Assembly (NCBI GenBank): GCA_013054445.1
Contig: JAAMPI010000349.1
Coordinates: forward strand, 1-42,360
DNA: 42,360 nucleotides
Origin: Cudoniella acicularis
Taxonomy: Eukaryota > Ascomycota > Leotiomycetes > Helotiales > Helotiaceae
Direction: 5' to 3'
A program made the position numbers and the translations under genes. This document shows positions 19,266 through 30,890 of the stretch, piece by piece. Every line of letters starts with the position of its first letter. The stretch's first letter is position 1. The notes under the pieces were generated by a model that saw only the letters and a program-made list of their open reading frames with translations, was not told the DNA's origin and did no database searches.

Positions 19266-20694
19266 CTACGCAACCTCCCATTCGGAGTCTTGGAGTTCCT
19301 TTTCGCGCTCAACAACATCACCATTGGGCTCCACATGAACCAGAGTTGCCTCCCACTTCTTTCCTGGTCCAGTTGGTTCGATGACAGCAGGGACGCCGTA
19401 GTCATTTTGTTCATCAGCCGAGCTTTGCTTATCATCTTTGGCAGTCGGTTTATTCTCACGCTTGCGCCTTTCCTTTGCCTTCACTGTCTTCCAATTGTCG
19501 GACTCTTCAATAGCGATCCGGGTTTGCTCCTCCTCAGAAGGCAATGCGGAGAAGTTGTGTTGCCAATCACTTCCGGCTTGTTCGCTCTCTGAATACAGAG
19601 CCTCGGCTGGTACAGTGGCTGGAGTGGGCGCCTTCACAGCTGACGGCTCGTAAGTGTCCAGAAGTTGAACATTATTCTCAACGGATTTAGTTCCATTGCC
19701 TGTGCCCGCCGAAGGTGCAGTCCAAGCTGATTCGATTGGCGCCTTTGCTGCCATGAAAGCACTGCCGTCCTTTGCAGCTCTGCCTTCTGCCTCTCTGGCT
19801 GTCCGACGTTGCTTCTCCATTAGGATCTTTCGCTCCTTCTCCTCTTCTTCCCGGGCCTCTTTCTTGGCTTCGGCTTTCTTGCGATTCTGTCGCTGCTTCT
19901 TGGTTTCGACAGCCTCGAAGGTTGCGGGGGCCTTCGCTTTCTTTGGGCGAGCTGGCGTTGTAGGCTCTGTTATCTTTAAGACAGACGGGCCAGGGGTTGG
20001 CTGTTCGAGCATATCCGAGACACCTCCGTTCTAAAATTTAAATTAGCAACCAGTTCTAAGATTGAATAATTAAAACAGCAAAGTTTGTCTTCCTTGAAAC
20101 CAGAGACCAACAAGGCTGAATTAAAAATCGACTGACGAGTGAAAGGAGAGACAGGAGGCATACCGTAACAGGAGATGCCATTGCCGTTGCATTTAGCTCC
20201 GGGGAATTCAATGACGATTGATCATCATCGGCATCACCACCTGTAGCTGATGATGGAGCTGTGGCATTATCGGAGCTCAAGTCAACTTGTGTTTCCTGAG
20301 CCCTGGATTGCTTTACAGACTTTTGTTTGGCTGAAGTCTGCGATTTTCCAGTGATGATAGTGCCTGACTTGACATTCTGAAGCTGTCTGGCAAACTCTCG
20401 GTTATTGACTTCATCTTCACCATCATTGGCAGCTGCGGATAGGGCGCTTGTAAAGGCTTCAACTTGTTGCTCCAACTTCGCAGGCGTTTGTGTCTTCTTC
20501 TTCTGCGGCTTCTCGCTCGACTTCACCTCAGATCGCTTTGCCTTTGGCTCTTTGCGCGCTTCAATTGGCTTGCCTGCCTGCTTTAAGCTTGCCAACCGTC
20601 GGTTTTTGTGTGCCAGATTTGTGTAGTAGTACCAATACCCACCCGCAAGGCCAATGATGATGGCCCATCCCATAAGGGTGCTGAGGGTGGCCAT
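19266..20694 (-). CDS. Membrane-anchored, lysine/glutamate-rich coiled-coil protein
   Basis: Two exons, 20694-20164 and 20030-19266, encode 431 residues; the 133-nt intron has a GTATGC donor and TTTTAG acceptor. The ATG lies in a strong context (ATCATGGCC) and is the first in frame. Residues 6-25 form one membrane helix (LMGWAIIIGLAGGYWYYYTN) followed by positive charges, suggesting an N-terminal anchor with the rest on the cytosolic side. Basic blocks follow, then an Ala/Ser-rich region, a long charged helix (KKQRQNRKKAEAKKEAREEE) predicted as coiled coil, and a C-terminal NWKTVKAKERRKRENK motif. I do not recognise a named function. An ER-anchored, ribosome- or RNA-related role would fit the basic helices but is speculation. 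Confidence 0.8.
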
Positions 20695-21343
20695 GATGCC
20701 AAAGTTGAGGAGGCGAAAGGTTTCGCAAGGTATCAAGGTGAGTTTAACTCGAGCGAGCGTCCGATAGCGATCAGAGGGAGAAAAGAGGAGGTCAGATTGC
20801 GATTGATGGGAGGAAGGAGAGAAAAACCACCAACTCGGGGTGGTGCGAAGAGGTAGAGACCGTAGAGTTGTGAGAGCACGCGTTGCAGTCTGATTTAAGT
20901 CGAGACGTGTTCAATATCTGGTGTTAAGGTTAACGTATTGCTTGGCGACCGCCTACACCTTCCCGAGCGATTCTGCCGATTCTGCCTATCCCGAAAGGGG
21001 AAGGCTACATTGTAAAGCACCCGAATGCCCCGCCTATGAGGTAAGCGAGACAGTCTGCAGACGCTTCGTGAGCCCAGGTAGGTAGGTGGCGGGCAAGGCC
21101 GGTAATGGTGGGGCTAAGCAGACAACAACTCACCAGTGCAGCAGAAGACGTGAGCTTTTTCTAAATTTACTGATGCTGTCACTTGTTTGCTATTGACTTG
21201 TAAAGAGACCTAGGTTGTCTTGGAATATCGTGCTTCTACATCGCTCTTGTGATCGACTCTCTGCTCCTTTCAAACTCTTTATCAAATTACTTCTTTGCTG
21301 CTTTGACAGGCGGGGCAATCTCAGAAAACTCAATATCTCGAAG
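20695..21343. promoter_or_regulatory. Divergent upstream region, coiled-coil membrane protein / nucleoside hydrolase
   Basis: The 649-bp interval separates two divergent start codons. It contains one ACGCGT at 20878-20883 and a short GGTAGGTAGGTGG stretch near 21080. Polypyrimidine-rich sequence precedes the hydrolase ATG, as is common in fungal promoters. Roles are inferred from position only. Confidence 0.45.
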
Positions 21344-23144
21344 ATGGCTCCCTTGAATCGCATAATCATCGATACAGATCCAGGTATGTTAGGATCTATG
21401 TATCTACATATATCAACACAACATCAGCTGACTCCAGCTAGGTGTCGATGATGTCCTGGCTATGTTGCTTGCATTAGCCGCTAAACCCGAGGAAATTGAA
21501 ATTCTACTCCTCTCTGTAACTTACGGCAACGTTGAAGTGCAAAGGTATTAAGACTCATATATTCAGTCGATCCCCACTGACCTTTCTCTTAGCTGTTTGC
21601 GTAATGTCGTCGCCTTGTTTCATGTCATTGAGAAGGAGCTGGAATGGCGTAGAGCTCGCGGACAGCTTGAAGGCTTTGGAGCTATGTTGAGCTCTAAGCC
21701 TTTGGTGGCCGTCGGCGCTGATCATCCTTTAGAGGATGAGTTGTTAATGGCAGATTACTTTCGTGAGTTTTCAATTTCTCTTGACTGCTTGTTGATATAT
21801 AACAAGCTGACCATTTCAACAGATGGTATCGATGGTCTTGCTGGAGTGCACACAACTGTAAGCACCCCCATTTCTGTCTAAGCAAGAACTTTGGTACTTT
21901 TGAAAGATGTAATCATAAAATTCCCCTAAACCTCCTCATTCGGTCAGCTGCTTTCAAACATTTCCATTGGTATGAGAGTTGCTACCTCACTTATGTGGAA
22001 ATGCAATGAAACTCAAAGCTCCTAAGCTCCCAACCCGTCTCCTCTCGGCCTAAGTTCTTGAACTTGGCATTCAAGCACATAATTCAAATATTGTTTGAAT
22101 ACGATTTTGGGCTGATTGGTGTAGCACCCCCACCTCTCCCCATCCGACACATGGAAAACTCTATTTCAGCCTCCACCGGCAAATGCAAGCGCTGAAGAGG
22201 TTGCAGAAGCAAGGGAACTTGCCTCTCCCTCGACATCGTTCCGTGCATCGCAAATTCCTGCCCACAAAGAAATTCTACGTCTTCTACGGGAAAACCCCCC
22301 TGACTCGATCACTATTGTCGCTGTTGGGCCTCTTACAAACTTGGCCTTAGCTGCGGCAGAAGACCCAGAGACTTTCTTAAAAGTCAAAGAGGTTGTAGTA
22401 ATGGGAGGAGCAATAGATGTAGAAGGAAACATAACCCCCGTTTCAGAATTCAACACATACGCAGATGCTGTTGCCACGGCACGCATTTTTGCGTTAACTT
22501 CTCCAAATCCGGCGTCAACTATGCCGCCACCACCACCATCGCACAAGTCCATAATGCCGCCATACCCCCGAAAGCTCTCAAGACAATTGAACCTCACGCT
22601 TTTCCCACTTGATGTAACAACTCCTCATCAACTCCTCAGGAGATCCTTCCAGGAAAAGGTAGATCCTCTCATTCAAGCTGGAAGCCCACTTGCAGAATGG
22701 ACTTCGGCTTTTGTGCACAAGACATATGAAAAGATTGAGTCACTCACTCGGAAGCAAGCAAACCCAGGCGTGGAGTTGCATGACCCGCTGTGCATCTGGT
22801 ACATGCTGACACGATCTGCTCCAAATTGGATGCTGGCACCGAAAGCCCCAGAAGACATTCGAGTGGAAACTGCTGGCCAGTGGACACGAGGTATGCATGT
22901 CATTGATCGACGCAACCGGAAGAAGGGAGGCATCGCTGAGCAGGTGAAGAGTCCTGGAGCTGTTGACATAAAAAATCCTATGGAAAGTTTGGTCATTTCT
23001 GATGCTAGTGAAACATCTGGAGACGCCCCTGGTGATAATGGCGGCTGGCTCGATATCAACAAGGGAAACAGGATCAACAGAATTATTGGAACTCCCGGTG
23101 AAGACGTCTTTGGGCCTTACCTTTTGGAGCGTGTTTTTGGATGA
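21344..23144 (+). CDS. Inosine-uridine-type nucleoside hydrolase
   Basis: Nucleoside hydrolases split ribonucleosides into base and ribose in purine/pyrimidine salvage. Five exons: 21344-21383, 21442-21544, 21593-21762, 21823-21857 and 22125-23144, for 455 residues. The first splice junction creates the metal-binding DTDPGVDD motif at about 10-17. Later hallmarks are HGIDGLAG, THPHLSPSDTW, TIVAVGPLTNLALAA, VVVMGGAIDVEGNITPVSEFNTYADAVAT and, near the C-terminus, the ligand region VELHDPLCIWYML. The start of exon 5 was moved upstream of the obvious open frame because HPHLSPSDTWKTLF is family-like and an acceptor GTAG precedes it. It is longer than bacterial enzymes (about 310 residues), with insertions near the C-terminus (GIAEQVKSPG, GDAPGDNGG), as in many fungal members. 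The stop is convergent with LSM8. Confidence 0.92.
21858..22124 (+). other. Long 267-nt intron of the nucleoside hydrolase gene
   Basis: The gene's other introns are 48-60 nt. This one has a GTAAGC donor and GTAG acceptor with a GCTGATT branch-like site just before it. It contains an inverted repeat ATTCAAA/TTTGAAT with a 5-nt loop near 22082-22100. No snoRNA boxes were convincing. Confidence 0.55.
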
Positions 23145-23601
23145 TTGGACATTTGTTACAAGGCACAGCCTCATACTGTAGTAGATTTTGTCTGCATCGT
23201 TACCGGTAGATAGTTTTTGGCAACATAAACATATCATAGAAACGAAGTATGTAATAACCGATAAGCTGATTCATGGGCACTGGGGCAGCTAGGAGAAGCA
23301 TGCGAAAACGTGCACTTGAAGGAAACGTAGTGCATAAATTTGTTCTGTTTCTGGGTTTGTTTAGTGTCTCTAGAACCCTGCCATTTCGGTCAAACACATA
23401 CCCAGGACTATCATAGCTTTTGGACTCTCTAATGACCCTGCATCTTCAAAAATAACTTGGTTCCGCCCCAAACGCCGTATATGCAACATCCCATCCCTGG
23501 TTCACTCGTCACGGCTTAACAACAATAAACGTCGTATCGTTACTGCGTTTCGAGTCGTTATCTCTGCCAACAGTTTCTCCATCATGAATGCTTCACTCCT
23601 C
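23145..23601. other. Convergent spacer
   Basis: About 460 bp between the nucleoside hydrolase stop and the LSM8 stop, presumably 3' untranslated sequence of both. Nothing else recognised. Confidence 0.5.
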
Positions 23602-24011
23602 CTATGACTGCCCGCGGACCTCGAGCCAGTTGATGCTGTTGTCTAGCTCTTCGTCCACCAATCCAACAACTACAACATTGTCTCCTCTGATAAGATAAAG
23701 TCCATGTGGAATTTCGCTCGATGGCTCTGGATCATCTGGCGGTCTGATAATGCGCTCTGTCGTCTCAGATAGCACCTAAGTTTCAGTCAGAATCTATTCC
23801 CTATAAGAAAACGGGATCTGCTGTCACTTACCAAGTTTGTCATCTGGTCACAAGATAAGAGAGTCCCAACAAGGGTCCTGGAGTCACTGGTTAAGACCAG
23901 AACTTTCTCTACCCAACTGTCAGAATAGGTTGTAAGCTTTGCAACGGTATGAACTAGGAGAATGGGAAAAAGAAAGGGCAACTCACTGTTGACATAGCCT
24001 TGGAGAGACAT
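23602..24011 (-). CDS. LSM8: U6 snRNA-associated Sm-like protein LSm8
   Basis: LSm8 completes the nuclear Lsm2-8 ring that binds the U-rich 3' end of U6 snRNA and supports splicing. Three exons, 24011-23987, 23908-23832 and 23775-23602, encode 91 residues. The first exon is only 25 nt and gives MSLQGYVN; splicing continues as KKVLVLTSDSRTLVGTLLSCDQMTNL (Sm1) and VLSETTERI, with the Sm2 motif LIRGDNVVVVG near residue 70. The length fits LSm8 (about 90-110 residues). LVGTLLSCDQMTNLVL distinguishes it from the other Lsm proteins. It shares a 340-bp divergent upstream region with VPS26. Confidence 0.95.
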
Positions 24012-24351
24012 CTTGATCTGCTTGGAAACGTTGCCGGCAATGCACGGCGCGAAAGACAAGCTTTCAAATCGCCTTGTTATTCGGCTTTGATTGTATTTTC
24101 AAAATGTCCCTCGCTGGATATTCTGGCGCGTCGTAGAGTTCCGCTTGGTCTGCGTCTGTTCAGAAATTTGGCAGTGAGAATGGCCCGAGCTCCAAAGCCA
24201 AAAGGCTGGAGCCTTGTACAGGGGTGGAGCTCGCTACGAAGCGATATGTACCGCCTTTGAGCTTCCTCAGCGGAGCATCAACACATGTCCTGCGCCTTGA
24301 ACAACAATTGGGTGTAACAACGTCAAAAGAAGCCCATAGAGTTGCGCCAGG
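24012..24351. promoter_or_regulatory. Divergent promoter region, LSM8 / VPS26
   Basis: This 340-bp interval lies between two divergent start codons. No specific binding motif was recognised; the assignment is by position. Confidence 0.5.
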
Positions 24352-25489
24352 ATGTCCTACTTTTTCTCGACGCCCGTGGATATTGACATTGTGCTGGACG
24401 ATGGAGATGACAGGCAGATGGTGGATATGAAGACGGAGAAGGGTCGACGGGAGAAGGCACCACTGTATAAAGATGGAGAATCGGTCAAGGGAGCTGTCAC
24501 AATACGTCCAAAGGATGGAAAACGGTTAGAGCATACGGGAATTAAGGTCCAGTTCATCGGGACTATTGGTGAGTTGCGGCGCATTACTTTGGAGACGGAA
24601 CTACTCACCTAGGAATTGCCAAACTGACGTTTGATTATAGAGATGTTCTTCGATCGAGGTAACCACTACGAATTTCTCTCCCTTGGCCAGGAATTAGCAG
24701 CGCCTGGCGATCTCCAACATCCCCAAACCTTCGACTTCAACTTCAAGAACGTGGAGAAGCAATATGAATCCTATAGCGGTATCAATGTCAGACTTCGGTA
24801 CTTCGTACGCGTCACTGTTTCCCGGAGAATGGCGGATGTGATTAGAGAGAAGGATATCTGGGTCTATTCATACAGGATACCACCTGAGATGAATAGCTCG
24901 ATCAAGATGGACGTTGGAATTGAGGATTGTCTACACATCGAGTTCGAATACTCGAAATCAAAATACCATCTCAAGGACGTTATTGTTGGACGCATATACT
25001 TCCTGTTGGTCCGGCTCAAGATCAAACATATGGAGTTGTCGATCATAAGACGGGAGACTACAGGCGCGGCACCTAATCAATATAATGAGAGTGAGACACT
25101 CGTTCGGTTTGAAGTGAGCCCTCTAATTATCAGCATGTTGTACTCTGCTAACCAGACACAGATTATGGATGGATCACCATCAAGAGGGGAAACTATTCCC
25201 ATTCGACTGTTTCTAGGAGGCTTTGACTTGACCCCTACGTTTCGGGAAGTCAACAAAAAGTACTCCACCAGATATTATTTAAGTCTTGTGCTCATCGACG
25301 AAGGTAAAGAACATCAGTTTATTTCCCAGTTGCTTAACTAGCTGACACTCTCTAGACGCACGGAGGTACTTCAAACAATCAGAGATCGTCCTTTACCGTC
25401 AAGCACCAGAAATTGCCGCAAATGCAGGCCAACAAACCCAAATCGCTGGTGCCCCACCACCAGAGCGAGCACAGATCCCACAAGCATGA
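24352..25489 (+). CDS. VPS26: Retromer subunit VPS26
   Basis: VPS26 is the arrestin-fold subunit of retromer, which with VPS35 and VPS29 returns receptors from endosomes to the Golgi. Four exons, 24352-24568, 24641-25113, 25162-25303 and 25356-25489, encode 321 residues. Clear hallmarks are the N-terminal FFSTPVDIDIVLDD, GVTIRP-like GAVTIRPKDGK, HTGIKVQFIG, DRGNHYEFLSLGQELA, LRYFVRVTVSRR, IEDCLHIEFEY, RGETIPIRLFLGGFDLTPT and YYLSLVLIDE followed by DARRYFKQSEIVLYR. Every intron junction falls in conserved sequence and keeps the frame. The C-terminal tail is short and Gln/Pro/Ala-rich. The stop is 215 bp from the convergent NUP120 stop. Confidence 0.97.
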
Positions 25490-25704
25490 GGATGTAATGA
25501 AGAGCGAACAGGCATTAGCATATAACTTTGTACCATAGACTCAAGGCGCCATTATGGTGGAGATTGCAATCAATGAAATTGAATGACACTTCATGGATAT
25601 CAAAGTGGCCTCATCTCTCTGCTTTTTGTGATCATTACACTAATTTACAAAACCTCCATCTCAACTCCATTGTACGCCGATTGCCTTTTACGCTGGATAT
25701 GCAA

Positions 25705-28700
25705 TCATAAAACATCCATTTCATCTCCTCCCGCAAATGCAAATTGATTGTTCTCAATCGCCGCAATGCGATCTAATTCCCCTTGATATTCTTTTCTGAC
25801 ATCCTCCAATGTGATGACCTTTCGTTTCGGTTGCACTCCACCCTTGCTTGCCCCTTTCCGCACCGGCTCTTCACACAAGATCCACGCTTGCTGTGGGTCA
25901 ACGCAGCTAAGAGCATTTATTAATGCCACATATTGCTTCGTGATAGGCGTCTCGAGAACATCATCCCCAAGTGCTCTATCTCCATCTCCTGATTGTTGCA
26001 GTCGCTGTAATCGTTCCAGAGAGATTGCGGCTGCACCCCGGAAATCATTCCGTCTGACTCGCCACGCATAAAGAATCTTGTGGTATGGCACTCCAACTGT
26101 GACGTCGACAATGCTCTGGCATTTTTGGGCTAGGATCTCATCTACCTCGTCTTGAAGGCCAATGAATGGTAGGTCCGTGAGCTGAGATGCATATGAAGTT
26201 TCGCACATTTTAGTGATGAGAGTCCTCACAGATGAGTGCTGAAGCGCATGGTCTGTAAACAGACAGAGTGTCGAGTGAGCTAGTTCGAATCGAGCGGTCT
26301 GTATAGCCGCATTGAATAGACGGCTATGCATCTCTGTTCGCAAAAGATGATGTTGGGGGTTGTCACTGCTGGACCTCACAAACTGCAAAGCCAATCTTGC
26401 AAAGTCGACAACAAAAGAGAAAACTTTCTCCTTATCGTAGAGGGCGACAATGTGTGAGTAGTACTCGGGAAGACCTGCGTTCAAAGAGTTGTGTTCTGTT
26501 TCATCTAGGTAACCTCCACTGCGATTTTCGGAAGGTATTTTAGGGTTGGGATCAGCTATGGACTTGTTAGCTTATTCTGGACGAGAAAATCACATTTGCT
26601 TACCCATGCCATATGCTGCTTTCTTAAAGAACCTAGCAGCTGTTTGTGGATCATTATAGGCAAGGCACGCTCTGCCTTGGATGTAGGTGGAGAATGGATC
26701 CTGCCCAAGAAACCGGCTAAAATCCATGGCTAGGTCTGGTCGATCATGTCGGAGTAGAAAAGATTGCATTAAAGAGGGAGCATCCTCATAATCACTATCG
26801 GGCGTACATATTTGTCGAATGATCTCTGTCAAAGCCGAAGTCATGATTTCGAAAGGACGCAAATTAAGTGTGAGAATTTGACGAAAGACTCCCTCTAGAA
26901 CCGTCATTGTTTTAGTTGCAATTTGCAGTTTGCTTGACTTCTCTGTGATTGAATTTGACCGTTCATTTTTCCCCACTGGCAAGGAGATTCGTGTACTCGT
27001 CAGCCAATTCAACAACTCGAGTTTCTTGAGGATTGTCAAAAGTTGGCTAAACACAGTTGCCGTCTCAAACTGAATGCCTTCCTCGCCATAGTTAATCTCC
27101 CCCTCGATGAGAATAAGGAGCACAATCTGATCCAAACATATACCGCGATGAAGCTCGATAATTTCTTGAATTCCTCTGACAACAAGTTTGTTCCCGAACT
27201 CGGCCAGGCGTAGTTTCTCTTGCGGGCGTTCCAATCCTTTTGGGGCTCGTAAAAGGTCCAACATTGCCTCGTAAACCTCAAGAGTCACATTTTTGAAACC
27301 ACCACCAAGGTTCTTGACAAGTGCTGCATAATCCTCATCCCCTATTTGGTTTGCAAAGTCGCATTTGTTGTAAAATTCTCGCATCCTCGCTGGATCTGGG
27401 AGTGACGGCTCTTCAAAAAGCTCACCAAGCAACAAAGTTTTGCAGCTATGTAAGAACCTATCAGAGAATGACTGCCGAAAGTCAACTGCAGCAAGTAAAG
27501 GAAGAGCCACGTGCTCAGAGCCGGGTGGGTATGCGAGTGGATTGTGCCATATTTGCTCCAAGTCACTACACTCCCGAACCGCGCTGATACCATCTGCTAA
27601 AATTACCCATGGCATGTTGCCTTCGGGATCGATTGCTAAAGATTGGGCTTCACCGCGCAGCTTATCCAATTCGACTAATAGGCGACAAAATCGACGCCAT
27701 TGGTCTTCGGTAGCTGCTCGAAGGTGAGCATAATCCATATTCCCATCGGAAGTACGACCAAGGGAATGGGACGAGGCTATTATTGAGCACATTCTCTCCG
27801 GTAAACTTTCATTTCGTCGCTGGCTATTCTTTGAACCCTTTGATTTCTGCTCATAAAGCGCAAGCCCAGTCTCAATAGTAGCAGTGGTGAATCTACCGGG
27901 ATACAAAATGTATTCCAGGTATTTATCAGTAATGTCCAAAGAATCACCTGGGAAAGAGGTTGGAACAGGGATATCGCGTAAGGTCTCAGTAGCCATTGCA
28001 GACCAGCCGTCATTCCATGCATTACGGACTCGTGTAGTCGACCCACTTTGGAAATTCAATTTCTGGACCCGGTAGGTCGTGTTGTTTTTCCACATCGTCC
28101 ATAAAGTGTAATCATTCTGGTCAGTTGGATCCAATATAACTGAAAAATCTGCCATAGTCCAAAGATCTGAGCTGGGGGCGCGAGGCTCTAGTACGTTGTT
28201 CGGGAACAGATCTGTGACTTCGAGGCTCCCGTTTTGATTCGGCACAACATTCCAAAATTTGAATTGGCCAGTCCCAAGCGGCGAGTATGTAATACATAGA
28301 GCAGTTTGTTCGTCATCGTAGACCTTGACCAGTTGGGATAAAGATGGATCAATAACTTTTTTCACCGTGTCACTTGGGTCGATATCCTGGTTCAAAAGAT
28401 CACCCATATAGGCAATCTTTCCAGTTGCCAAGTTCCATACTCGAAGCCGGTGGTCCAGAGAAACGGTGAAGGAATATGGCATTCCATTTAGACCGGTAAT
28501 CGGAGATGCTATCGACGTGGCTGATGATACTTCGATACTGTGTTTGCCATGCTGAATAGTATTGCTGCCGTGAAAGGGAATTAAGCTCCTGAAGCTATGA
28601 CTCCAACCGCCGTCATTGTAGAAGACTTCCTTCCATTCCGAGCCTGATATATCTTAGAAAGAACCCGAATTTTTGGGGACGCAAACTTACCGTCACCACC

Positions 28701-29342
28701 AGATTTTCTACTCAGCTTGAGGAGCCCCCCGTCGGTGAGTGAAATCAGCAATTCGTCCGCAGTTAGCGCAACCAGTCTGTGAGTACGCTTAAAACTGAAT
28801 GCCGATGACAGATAAGATTTGCACCAATCTCCAATGTTTTCTTCGGTGCTCGTCGTTTTTCGGAAGAAATCAGGCCGTAGGGTGAGGGTATAAAGGTGAT
28901 GCGATTCCGTCAAAACAAATGCGCTCAAGACATCATGTTCCTCAGAGTCCGAGAGGGCAATACCGCATGGCACAATGGGAGTTGGGAAATATAATCGTAG
29001 CGTCAAATTTGCATCTGCGCTTTTGCTTTGTCTCGAGAGGTCTATTGCTCGTATGGAGAGGACCTTTCCATCTTCCAAAACCCTCCAAAGGAAACTTCTA
29101 GGTGACTTTTGATGAACACGATGGTAAACAGAAGCAGCAGTCGCAAGATGTCTCTGCCTAAATGTGTCTTCGTCTTCGGCGATCGGTAATTCGAGTGTTT
29201 GGGATCGTTTCTGAGTTGCTCTCGATGCCCACGAGGATGCGCCGTGCGCAGGTAAACGGATTGCAATAGTGGAATCTGGTGCCGATGAGTCCAGGTCTAA
29301 CCGTGTCTCCTTGTAGGCATAAAATGGACTCCGGCTCTCCAT
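25705..29342 (-). CDS. NUP120: Nucleoporin Nup120 (Nup160 homologue)
   Basis: Nup120 is a scaffold of the Y-shaped Nup84 complex of the nuclear pore. Exons 29342-28691, 28643-26604 and 26555-25705 encode 1180 residues, close to the family's usual size. The ATG is the first in frame and opens with SPFYAYKETRLDL, typical of the family's N-terminus. The N-terminal half is a beta-propeller (VSLDHRLRVWNLATGKI is WD-like), and the C-terminal half is helical (KKAAYGMADPNPK region, LPEYYSHIVALYDKEK, FVVDFARLALQF, QLTDLPFIGLQDEVDEIL, YKILYAWRVRRNDFRGAA-like LYAWRVRRNDFRGAA). Both introns fall where the frame and conservation require. It lies 394 bp downstream of RAD51 on the same strand. Confidence 0.93.
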
Positions 29343-29736
29343 CCTGCCATGAATACCTGGTGTATTGGGTGAGGTTGTCGGTGGATTGCAAGATTTGACG
29401 CGTCGAGCAAACCGCGAAGTCACTTTTCTACAGCCCTGCGCTCGGCACGGACAGAAGCGAGATCTTCAAATGTAGCGAACGCGCATTTCAATACAATAGG
29501 TATCGATAAACACATTCTTTAATTTGATGTACTCTGCAGTTTCTTTTACGTTATTAGCTCAAAAAGCTGTGTGCAGCAATTCCTCGTTTACTAACACGTA
29601 ATCCATGTGTTAGTCCGCCAGTGCTCCATTTCCATGCACGCCTCAATCCATGCTAATGAACAAATAAGAAACATTCGTGCCATTCATGTAATTCGCTTTC
29701 TAGATGCCCACCGCGGCTAGGTGCGCCATCCGTTGC
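29343..29736. other. Spacer between RAD51 and NUP120
   Basis: About 390 bp between two minus-strand genes, holding the RAD51 3' end and the NUP120 promoter. No specific element recognised. Confidence 0.5.
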
Positions 29737-30890
29737 CTAGTCCTTCTCTAAGTCTTTTGGGCTAGGGTCGCCTATACCGTCCTCATTGATTGCAAACAGA
29801 CAGTCACTCTCCGGGAGACAAGGACTGTCGTAAATCTTGCATATTCTCGTCTCACCACGTCCCTTCTTGAGACTCAACCTAGTAGTACTAGCGTGCGCAA
29901 TAATGTTTCCGCCGATTGGCTTTTTAGGATCCGGGTTGAACATAGCACTTGGACCTCCGTCAACCTGAGCGACAACTTGATTGGTGATCACAACAGCAAT
30001 TCCGAATTCGTCAGCCAGCCGTTGTAGCATTCTCATAAACTTTGCCAAATGCGTCTGTCTGGAAGAGAGCTCTCCTCGTCCAACAAAGTCTGTTCGGTAC
30101 AGAGAAGTAGCACTATCAACAATAAGCAGAGAAAATCTGGTCTCGCACATCATCGAAGCGGCTTGGTTGAGAAGTTGCAGTTGATGGTCGGAATTATAGG
30201 CCCGAGCGTATGCAACATTATCGAGAACCTCTTCACCTGAAAGGCCATACCGATTTGCCACAGCAAGTAGTCGGACAGGTCGAAATGTCCCTTCAGTGTC
30301 GATGTAAAGGCATTTCCCCTCGCCCCCGCCCATGTCGAAGGGGAGCTGGCAAGTTACCGCGAGAGTGTGGCAAATTTGACTCTTCCCCGTTCGAAACTCT
30401 CCAAATATCTCGGTGACTGAGCCAGTTTCGATCCCGCCAGCTAATAATGTGTCGAGCTGTTTCGACCCCGTTGTGATGGATATCAGTTCGCTTCTTCGTT
30501 GATGCATTTCGGTTGCCGTCGTAAATCCCATGGGAACAAGCTTGGATGCTTGAAACCGTCAGTAAGAGAGTATACAATAGGTCAGACTAATATACCTTCC
30601 GTTAAAATCTTTGTGGCCTTCTGCTCAGAGATTCCCTTGATTTGCTCCAAAACTCTTCTTGGTGTGTAAGCCACCGATTCGACCGTGTTATAACCTCCAT
30701 CAACGATGAGCTGGATATCTCTCTTCGTAAGTCCTGCGACACCCTTGGGATATGGTCAGCCATTACTCGGACTGTCAGAGAGATTCAAATGTCGTACCTC
30801 TAAAGCACTCAGAGGCGTTGGCGCGCCTGGTCCACTCATCCCGCCATCTTCAACACCTGACTGGGAAGCTTCGACTTCTTCGGAGGCCAT
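29737..30890 (-). CDS. RAD51: Recombinase Rad51
   Basis: Rad51 forms filaments on single-stranded DNA and drives strand exchange in homologous recombination. Exons 30890-30798, 30743-30596 and 30548-29737 encode 350 residues, the normal length. The N-terminal helix-hairpin-helix domain is at about 28-85 ([28 protein letters not shown] split over exons, then [15 protein letters not shown]). The ATPase core has Walker [10 protein letters not shown] (about 129-137), Walker B LLIVD (about 220-224), [20 protein letters not shown] and [14 protein letters not shown] with [16 protein letters not shown]. Both introns end in AAG rather than the commoner YAG, but frame and conservation leave little choice. 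Nothing suggests damage. Four ACGCG-type elements lie 105-146 bp upstream of the ATG. Confidence 0.97.

Noticed and set aside
25490..25704. Possible extra gene between VPS26 and NUP120
   Set aside because: Only 215 bp between converging stops; the short frame there is AT-rich and without features.
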